64,000 nt of DNA, taken from positions 62,001 through 126,000 of the forward strand of contig JAFGXR010000003.1 in the NCBI GenBank assembly GCA_016936555.1, in the 5' to 3' direction. Under the pieces are notes generated by a model. That model did not search any database. It saw nothing but the letters and a program-made list of their open reading frames with translations, and was not told the DNA's origin. How positions within the stretch are numbered: position 1 is the first letter of the stretch; each line of letters opens with the position of its first letter. This document shows, piece after piece, positions 58,254 through 64,000 of this stretch. Position numbers and translations under genes: made by a program. The stretch comes from Spirochaetales bacterium (GTDB taxonomy: Bacteria; Spirochaetota; Spirochaetia; DSM-2461).

Positions 58254-58873
58254 TGAAAACGCTTCTGTTAATCCGTCACGGCGAAAGCGAAGCGAACCGG
58301 AAGAGAATCCTGGCCAGCCGATTGCCCTACCCTCTGACCGAGGAAGGTAAAAAAGATGCCCGGCTTATAGCGGAAGAACTGGAAAGAAGTACTGCTGTGG
58401 ACCGGATCATATCCTCTCCCCTGGTCCGGGCCCGGGAGACAGCTGAACAATTTGCCGCTGTGTTCAAACTTCCCGTTGAAACCGATGAACGCATCGCCGA
58501 GCAGGAACTGGGGATCTATTCGGGCATGTCTTACGATGAGGTAAAAGGGGAGAAAGAGTACGAAGCCGATCCTCTCAAGCGCTGGGACTGGGTTCCCCGG
58601 GGCGGCGGAGAATCCTATGCCGCCATAGCTGAACGCCTTCTCTCTTTTTTCCGCGATCTGGAAGATGATAGAGAGGAAACCCTGCTGATCGTGACCCACG
58701 CCGTGGCTTTCCGCCTTATCCGGGCGATTCTGCAGAATACCCTGCCCGGGTATGAAGCTCCATTTCCCAACAACGGCGAAATCTGGAAGGTGAATTTTAC
58801 CGGAACCGGAAATTTCCACGGAATCGAATCACTTTTTCTCGGCAACAGCCGGTCTTTTACTCACAATCCCTGA
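58253..58873 (+). CDS. Histidine phosphatase (phosphoglycerate-mutase-like)
   Basis: About 206 residues. The phospho-acceptor motif is LLIRHGESEAN (Arg-His-Gly-Glu), the second Arg is in SSPLVRARETAE, the acid Glu is in EQELGIYSG, and the second His is in VTHAVAFR. This is a cofactor-independent-of-2,3-BPG or broad phosphatase of the GpmB/CobC type. It is coupled to the MFS gene and overlaps the convergent Hsp70-like gene by 13 bases. Confidence 0.88.
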   Translation: MKTLLLIRHGESEANRKRILASRLPYPLTEEGKKDARLIAEELERSTAVDRIISSPLVRARETAEQFAAVFKLPVETDERIAEQELGIYSGMSYDEVKGEKEYEADPLKRWDWVPRGGGESYAAIAERLLSFFRDLEDDREETLLIVTHAVAFRLIRAILQNTLPGYEAPFPNNGEIWKVNFTGTGNFHGIESLFLGNSRSFTHNP

Positions 58874-60228
58874 TAGGATGCCACAGCCAGGCCGGCGGCA
58901 ATTCCCCGGAAAGATTCCCACTCTTCGGGCTCCCGTCCCAGCAGTTCCGCCAGATGCTGCCTGACGGCGGGAATGCGCGATGAACCTCCCGTGCAGAGAA
59001 CGCGGTCGATATTTTCTTTCCCCATACGGGCTTTAAAAAGGATTTCAGATACGACCGTACTGATATCCCTGAAAACCGGCTCCAGAATCTCTTTCAGTTC
59101 ACTACGGGAAAAACCGATGGAGAGGTCTATCTCTTCCATTTCGATGGATGTCTCATCAAGGGAGGACAAGGCGATCTTCGCCTCTTCAATCAGCTCGATT
59201 AGCTGAAAAGAGCCGTTCAGCCGAATCAGTTTTTTCAATCGGCGGCCTTTTTCCGCATTTTGACCGCCGCTCTTTATCAGGTTGTTTATTTTTTCCATAT
59301 AACGGGACTGGTTGAGAAGGTAGGTGCTCTGCCAGTTCAGAAGATTCTCTTCGAACTCGGAAAAATGAAAATCCTCCGCGGAACCGAGACCCGCCCCGAG
59401 ATAAGGTGATATTTTATGCCGGTAGATCAGTCTGTCGATATAATCCCCCGCCCGGGGTACGCCGGCGACGGCTTTCAGGTTGTAACGGTTGTTTTCCCTG
59501 GTCATGATGCAGAGATCCAGAGTCCCCCCGCCGAAGTCGACGACGAGAACATTCTCGCCCTCCGCTCCTTCATGACTGTGAAGATAGCTGATGGCCGCCG
59601 CTTCCGGTTCCATCAGAAAGGAAACATCTCCTAATCCGGCATGGGAGCAGATTGCCCCCATCCGTTCCAGGGCCCTGGCAGACGGGTCTTCCGACGTGCC
59701 GCTGTAGAGTACGGGACGCCCGATATAAACCTGTTGATGCCCCGCTGCGCTTTGCTGTGAAATATGCTGCCCCACATGCCGGAGTATGATGGTCAGAATC
59801 GCCTCGAGACGGAATTTCCTTCCGAAAACATCGAAGCGCTGATCGCCTCTGTCACCCAGATAGCTTTTCATGGAGCGGAAAAGCCGTCCCGGCAGCTCCG
59901 CATCGATCTTTCCCGTAACCGTAGTGGTAAAGGTCCTGTCCCGCTCGATAAAGTAATCGCGGTCCATCTCCCCCATATGAACAGTGACGGAACCGACATC
60001 CTTATCGGAGAGAACGATTTTTCTTCCCGTATTGTCTTCGAGGCACCGAACCAGCGCTTCGGCCCCGACAGAAGGAGCGCAATCCCGGTCCAGATAGAGC
60101 GCCGTGGGCATAATGCTGCCCTTACCGGTTCTGGTGTCCAGTTTCAGATAGGTGATGGACTGCCCGTCATAAACAGCGACAGTCGTATTGGATGTTCCGA
60201 AATCGATTCCGATTCCCGGTAGCGCCAT
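58861..60228 (-). CDS. Hsp70-like (YegD-type) ATPase
   Basis: 455 residues, only the nucleotide-binding part of Hsp70. The phosphate-1 motif is GIDFGTSNTTVAVY, phosphate-2 is VVDFGGGTLDL, and the adenosine motif is CTGGSSRIPAVRQ; MEPEAAAISY is the connecting motif. The C-terminal substrate-binding domain of DnaK is absent, so it is a YegD-like protein with an unclear client. AGGGAG precedes the ATG. Confidence 0.88.
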   Translation of the reverse strand: MALPGIGIDFGTSNTTVAVYDGQSITYLKLDTRTGKGSIMPTALYLDRDCAPSVGAEALVRCLEDNTGRKIVLSDKDVGSVTVHMGEMDRDYFIERDRTFTTTVTGKIDAELPGRLFRSMKSYLGDRGDQRFDVFGRKFRLEAILTIILRHVGQHISQQSAAGHQQVYIGRPVLYSGTSEDPSARALERMGAICSHAGLGDVSFLMEPEAAAISYLHSHEGAEGENVLVVDFGGGTLDLCIMTRENNRYNLKAVAGVPRAGDYIDRLIYRHKISPYLGAGLGSAEDFHFSEFEENLLNWQSTYLLNQSRYMEKINNLIKSGGQNAEKGRRLKKLIRLNGSFQLIELIEEAKIALSSLDETSIEMEEIDLSIGFSRSELKEILEPVFRDISTVVSEILFKARMGKENIDRVLCTGGSSRIPAVRQHLAELLGREPEEWESFRGIAAGLAVASYQGL

Positions 60229-60310
60229 GGAAGGCTCCCTTCTACTAGTTTTCTCTATTATTTATAAAGAAAAGAGCCGGCGTGTACAGGGGGGAACTTA
60301 TAAAAAGAAT

Positions 60311-60339
60311 GGGAAGCCCCGTTAACAACAGGGCTCCCC
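60311..60339 (-). terminator. Rho-independent terminator of the sugar ABC operon
   Basis: Stem arms GGGAAGCCC (60311-60319) and GGGCTCCCC (60331-60339) pair with one mismatch around an 11-base loop. On the minus strand a T-rich tract (ATTCTTTTTA) follows. It lies eight bases past the last gene of the operon. Confidence 0.7.
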
Positions 60340-60346
60340 ACCGGTA

Positions 60347-60994
60347 TTATTTCAGAAGTTCCGTACTATCCAGCCGCACGTGGCCATGACCGACCCGTTC
60401 GGCAGGGCCGATTCCCACAGCGCGGAATCCCCCTTCCAGGGCTCCGCTCACGCCGGCTTGAGCGTCCTCCACGACGACGCACCGCGATACAGGCAGGCCG
60501 ATCTGTCCCGCCGCGTGGATAAAGACATCAGGAGCCGGCTTGGCCCGGGTAACAAAGGACCCGCTGGCCACGCCATCAAAATAGGAACCGATCCCCAGAT
60601 GCCCGAGAATGAATTCCGTATTGCGGCTCGCCGAGCCGATGGCCAGTTTTTTTCCGAGGCTTTTCAACCGGTCCAGAAAGGGAATGACACCGGGAAGAAT
60701 ATCGTCAGGATTTAACTGATCGAGAAAATCCCTGTAATAGCGGTTTTTCCGGTCGGTCATCTCCCCTTTCTTCTCTTCGGGGTATTCTCTTCCGTCGAGG
60801 ATGATTACCAGAGACGCCATCCGGGAAATGCCTCTCAGTTTTTCATTAATCTCCTCGTCAAAGGGAAGCCCCTCTTCATCGGCCAGTTTCTGCCAGGCAA
60901 GATAGTGATAGCGGGCCGTATCGGTAATAACGCCGTCGAGATCGAAGATCCAGCCTTCCAGTGAGGGGTCCGTAACTAATTGCTCCAGAGTCAC
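60347..60994 (-). CDS. pgmB: Beta-phosphoglucomutase
   Basis: 215 residues of the HAD family. The nucleophile motif is IFDLDGVITDTARYHYLAW, the cap has NEKLRGISRMASLVIIL, both typical of beta-phosphoglucomutase, motif II is IGSASRNTEF, and motif III/IV is VVVEDAQAGVSGAL. It interconverts beta-glucose-1-phosphate and glucose-6-phosphate after phosphorolysis of an alpha-glucoside such as maltose or trehalose. The start is a GTG that shares one base with the permease stop codon, so it is the last gene of the ABC operon. The phosphorylase itself is not in the window. Confidence 0.9.
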   Translation of the reverse strand: MTLEQLVTDPSLEGWIFDLDGVITDTARYHYLAWQKLADEEGLPFDEEINEKLRGISRMASLVIILDGREYPEEKKGEMTDRKNRYYRDFLDQLNPDDILPGVIPFLDRLKSLGKKLAIGSASRNTEFILGHLGIGSYFDGVASGSFVTRAKPAPDVFIHAAGQIGLPVSRCVVVEDAQAGVSGALEGGFRAVGIGPAERVGHGHVRLDSTELLK

Positions 60995-61890
60995 TATTTG
61001 ATGGCCCCTTCAACCATACCCTTGATGATGTATCTCTGAGCAAAAAGATAGAGAACGATTACGGGAAGAATCGCCAGCAGTGTGGACGTCAGAATCAGGT
61101 CCCACTGCTTCAGATAGGCTCCCGCGAAGGCAGTCACCGCAATCGGTATGGTCTGGACGGCGCCGTTTGAACCCAGCACAAGCAGAGGCAGCAGGTAGTC
61201 GTTCCAGATCCAGATTCCGTTAAGGATCAGAACCGTGACGATAATGGGCTTCAAAAGGGGAAAAACGATCTGAAAAAATGTTCTCTGATGGGAACAGCCG
61301 TCAATGGTCGCCGCCTCTTCCAGCTCATAGGGGATATTCTTGATAAACCCGTGGAAGATGAATATGGAAAGGGATGAACCGAATCCAAGATAGGCGAAGA
61401 CGATTCCCGGAATAGTTCCCAGGAGCTTGAAGTTCAGAAAGGTTCCCAGTACTCTCATCCACCGCACCAGGGGATACATGAGAACCTGGAAGGGTATAAC
61501 CATAGCGGCGACGAAGATCATGAAAACCCACAGGGACCACTTCGTGTGGTTTCTCACCAGGACCCAGGCGGCCATGGAGGAAAAGACTACGATGATCAGA
61601 AGCGAAATGGCAGTTATCAGAAAACTGTCGACGAAAGCTCCCAGGTAATCTACGGTCCTGTTTCCGAAAATCAGAGAGACGTTGGTCCAGAGCTGCCCCC
61701 AGCTCTCGGGCATGGCTACGGCGTTGTAAATGATTTCCTTCGATGTCTTGGCCGAGTTCAGCACAACCATGGCGAAGGGAACCATAAAGAGAATAAAGAG
61801 CAGAATTGTAGCGGCTTCCAGAGATATTCTCGCGATCCTGCGGGAATTTCCTCCGACGCCTTTCCTGCCGATAAGATTTAAATTACTCAT
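60994..61890 (-). CDS. Sugar ABC transporter permease, MalG type
   Basis: 298 residues with six membrane helices. The EAA loop that contacts the ATPase reads EEAATIDGCSHQRTFFQIVFP. It pairs with the preceding MalF-type permease; TAATG overlap joins the two genes. The carried sugar is unknown, but beta-phosphoglucomutase downstream suggests a glucose disaccharide. Confidence 0.93.
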   Translation of the reverse strand: MSNLNLIGRKGVGGNSRRIARISLEAATILLFILFMVPFAMVVLNSAKTSKEIIYNAVAMPESWGQLWTNVSLIFGNRTVDYLGAFVDSFLITAISLLIIVVFSSMAAWVLVRNHTKWSLWVFMIFVAAMVIPFQVLMYPLVRWMRVLGTFLNFKLLGTIPGIVFAYLGFGSSLSIFIFHGFIKNIPYELEEAATIDGCSHQRTFFQIVFPLLKPIIVTVLILNGIWIWNDYLLPLLVLGSNGAVQTIPIAVTAFAGAYLKQWDLILTSTLLAILPVIVLYLFAQRYIIKGMVEGAIK

Positions 61891-62777
61891 TACATTTCCA
61901 CCTCTTTTCTCTTATTCACGGCGACCTGGATAAGGGCGACCACAACCAGGGCGACGAACAGAATGACCGCCTTGGCCTGTGCTTCGGCCATTTTATTAGC
62001 CGTCGCCGTGTCGAATATGTTCATAGCCAGCAGCTGGCTTGCCTTGACCGGCGATCCCATGAACCGGGTGGCCGGACCGCCGTTGGTGAGAGTGAAGTTC
62101 ATATCGAATTGCTTGAATGAAGTTGTCAGCGTTAAAAACAAAGAAATGGTAAAGGCATTGGCCATCATGGGGATCAGGATGTGAAAAACCCTGGTGACAT
62201 ATCTGGCCCCGTCGACCTGGGCCGCTTCCATAAGTGAAGCGGGAATGCTCTGTATCGATGCCACGTAAATGAGCATCAGGTACCCCGAATACTGCCAGGT
62301 GTTGACAACGGACATGGCCCAGATAACCGACTCCGGGCGGCTGAGAAAGGAGGCTTCAAGTATGGTAATGGACATGCTCTTTCCCATGGATACGAAAATA
62401 TTGTTAAAGAGGAACTGCCAGATATATCCCAGAACGATCCCGCCTATAAGGTAAGGGACAAAAAAACCGGCCCGGTAGAAATTCCGGAGCTTCAGGTTGC
62501 TGGTGACAATAAGAGACAGCGCGAAACTGACGATATTGACAAGCACGACGTTGATAGCGGTAAAGCCTATGGTGATGACAAAAGAGTGTACAAAGTCCGG
62601 CATGGAGAACAGTTTTGCGTAGTGCTGGAATCCGACAAAGTTTATGTTGGGGCTGACTCCGTTCCAGTCGGTCATGGAGTAGTAGAGCCCGAAGAAAAAA
62701 GGCACCACGATAATCATGAGAAAAGCGAAAACCGTGGGAAAAAGAAATAGGATATTTACTAAACGTTTATTGTTCAT
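61890..62777 (-). CDS. Sugar ABC transporter permease, MalF type
   Basis: About 295 residues from the ATG at 62777, with AGGAG nine bases upstream; a longer frame to 62801 lacks a site. Six membrane helices; the EAA loop reads MEAAQVDGARYVTRVFHIL. It forms the heterodimeric channel with the next gene's product. An ATPase gene (MsiK/MalK-like) is not in the window and may be shared from elsewhere. Confidence 0.93.
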   Translation of the reverse strand: MNNKRLVNILFLFPTVFAFLMIIVVPFFFGLYYSMTDWNGVSPNINFVGFQHYAKLFSMPDFVHSFVITIGFTAINVVLVNIVSFALSLIVTSNLKLRNFYRAGFFVPYLIGGIVLGYIWQFLFNNIFVSMGKSMSITILEASFLSRPESVIWAMSVVNTWQYSGYLMLIYVASIQSIPASLMEAAQVDGARYVTRVFHILIPMMANAFTISLFLTLTTSFKQFDMNFTLTNGGPATRFMGSPVKASQLLAMNIFDTATANKMAEAQAKAVILFVALVVVALIQVAVNKRKEVEM

Positions 62778-62835
62778 CCCGGGGAACTCCTGAATATTCA
62801 ATTATGATGTTCTGCGCGTATGATGAAAAAAGGGA

Positions 62836-62865
62836 AAACGCGCAGCCTTTTGAGACCGCGCGTTT
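62836..62865 (-). terminator. Attenuating hairpin between binding protein and permease genes
   Basis: AAACGCGC (62836-62843) pairs with GCGCGTTT (62858-62865); on the minus strand TTTTCCCTTTTTT follows. Its place after the binding-protein gene fits the common arrangement in which the binding protein is made in excess over the permeases. Confidence 0.6.
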
Positions 62866-62880
62866 CTTCAAAGATTCAAA

Positions 62881-64000
62881 TTACATGTTGGGAAGACCGG
62901 CAATAGCAGCTTTCATATCAGCTATGAACTGCTCCAAATCATCCTGATTCTGAGCGAAGAGGTCATAAATAGGTCCGAACACGTTCTGACCGGCACCATC
63001 GGGAAGCATTCCGAAGAAGACACCGTAGTTTCCGCCCTTTGCGTTGGCAGCCATAAGAGCCTGGCTCAACTGACCTGTTGGTTTAAGCTCAACAGATTTG
63101 AAAGCGGGAATCATTCCGGCTTCGTTGACAATATAAGCCTGGCCGTCAGCTGTCGTTGCCATGGCATTCAGGAAGGCTTTCGCCTGTTCCGCTCTGGGGC
63201 TCTGGCTGTTTACACAATACCAGCTGGGAGCAAAGAGGTAGAGACCTGTCTGAGGTTTTTCCGTAAAGGCGTGGGGAGCGTATCCCATTTTAAATGTCAC
63301 GCCGAGCTGTTTCATGTTGGGATCAACCCAGTTTCCCTGGTGGAGGAATGCAGTTTTGCCCTGAGCAAAAGAACCGACCTGATCGTCGTAGCTTCCATTG
63401 AGAAGGATATTCTGGTCGGCATATTTAAAGAGGAGCTGCACGTATTTTGCATATTCGCGGAAGCGGGGTTCATCCATTTTCCCCTGAAGAGCCGCTTCGA
63501 TAACACTTGTATCGTTGAAACCGAGTCCCCCGCCCCAGTAAGCAGCCAGGTTGTGCTGACCGGCTACCCACCACATACCGCCGGCTACGGAAGCCGCCAT
63601 GGCTACGGGCGCATCGATCCCGAGTTCGGCTTTTTTGGCTTCCAGTGTCTGGAATGCTTTTTCATATGCGCTTCTTGTTGTCAGAGAGGCAGGATCAATT
63701 CCGGCTTTTTTCAGGATGTCAGCATTATAGGCAAGTCCGTAACCTTCGATAGCAACGGGAAAGCCGAAGGCTTGTCCGTCAACCATAAAAGCCAGATCGG
63801 TATCTTTCAGCCAGGGCTGATCATCGAGATTGGCAATATAGTCTTTCCATACATTGTATCCGCCCATACCTTCGATGACGAAAATATCGGGCATATCGCC
63901 GGCCTGAGCCTTAGCTTTCATGGCACCGCCGAAATCGGCACCGCCGCCGAGTGTTTCAACTTCGACTGTGACTCCGGGAGTCATTTCGGAATACTTGGCC
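62881..64000 (-). CDS. Extracellular sugar-binding protein (5' end outside the window)
   Basis: At least 372 residues of an ABC solute-binding protein family 1; the frame is open to the window edge, so the signal peptide and first residues are missing. Typical features are MPDIFVIEG, FPVAIEGYGLAYNADILKKAG, AYWGGGLGFND and GKTAFLHQGNWV, and a C-terminal domain with MIPAFKSV. It binds a sugar in the periplasm and delivers it to the MalF/MalG-type permeases encoded next. Confidence 0.9.
   Translation of the reverse strand, partial: AKYSEMTPGVTVEVETLGGGADFGGAMKAKAQAGDMPDIFVIEGMGGYNVWKDYIANLDDQPWLKDTDLAFMVDGQAFGFPVAIEGYGLAYNADILKKAGIDPASLTTRSAYEKAFQTLEAKKAELGIDAPVAMAASVAGGMWWVAGQHNLAAYWGGGLGFNDTSVIEAALQGKMDEPRFREYAKYVQLLFKYADQNILLNGSYDDQVGSFAQGKTAFLHQGNWVDPNMKQLGVTFKMGYAPHAFTEKPQTGLYLFAPSWYCVNSQSPRAEQAKAFLNAMATTADGQAYIVNEAGMIPAFKSVELKPTGQLSQALMAANAKGGNYGVFFGMLPDGAGQNVFGPIYDLFAQNQDDLEQFIADMKAAIAGLPNM

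Noticed and set aside
1-64000. tRNA, rRNA, CRISPR arrays, insertion sequences or prophage
   Set aside because: Reading the gaps, I saw no cloverleaf-like or rRNA-like sequence, no regularly spaced direct repeats, and no transposase, integrase or phage structural gene.

Overview
The window is 64 kb of bacterial chromosome, gene-dense and of moderate G+C. It looks like a free-living, motile, anaerobic or microaerophilic bacterium, most likely a Spirochaetota relative. That placement is inference. It rests on the style of the gene set: 7TM-DISM sensor cyclases, an FlhB C-terminal-domain protein beside a FliK-like protein, many one-off sensor kinases and c-di-GMP enzymes, rubrerythrin, ferritin and a tungsten-type aldehyde oxidoreductase. 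No rRNA, tRNA, CRISPR array, prophage or insertion sequence was recognised.

Layout. 1-6.6 kb: start of a rubrerythrin gene, a GGDEF-EAL protein, a membrane chemoreceptor, and an ECF sigma factor coupled to a membrane-anchored vWA protein. 6.6-16.4 kb: two diguanylate cyclases, Lon, TetR, MFS, a DNA methyltransferase, an AraC/GyrI remnant and a divergent response regulator/kinase pair. 16.4-26.4 kb: a large periplasmic propeller/transglutaminase protein with an alkaline-phosphatase-superfamily enzyme, an HD-GYP sensor, an SGNH hydrolase, and a FliK-like/FlhX/PtsP operon behind an attenuator-like leader. 26.8-34.5 kb: two ABC_sub_bind-type periplasmic proteins, one fused to a zinc-ribbon module; a sensor kinase split by an in-frame TGA; ferritin; and an HTH-flavin-barrel regulator with an AlkZ-like protein. 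34.5-41 kb: radC with a HEPN/MNT toxin-antitoxin pair, a ZIP transporter behind a Fur-type box, and a TetR/ABC exporter module with two matching operators. 41-50 kb: an aldehyde oxidoreductase operon behind a Moco/Tuco-type riboswitch, two TetR genes, a Cache hybrid kinase and a DUF1576-like membrane protein. 50-64 kb: an enlarged signal peptidase I with a GNAT-histidine kinase fusion, another kinase, a PAS-GGDEF cyclase divergent from an MFS gene, an Hsp70-like protein, and a sugar ABC operon with beta-phosphoglucomutase that runs off the window end.

Main themes. (1) c-di-GMP signalling is dense: four GGDEF proteins, all with intact motif and I-site, plus one EAL and one HD-GYP domain. (2) Many first-in-transcript genes have no Shine-Dalgarno sequence. 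Instead a recognisable -10 box sits 6-8 bases before the start codon, often with a TTG-type -35 box exactly 17 bases further up. This suggests leaderless mRNAs, and it corrected several start codons. (3) Convergent neighbours commonly overlap at their 3' ends, so no terminator lies between them. (4) Several unusual fusions and regulatory elements are described under findings.
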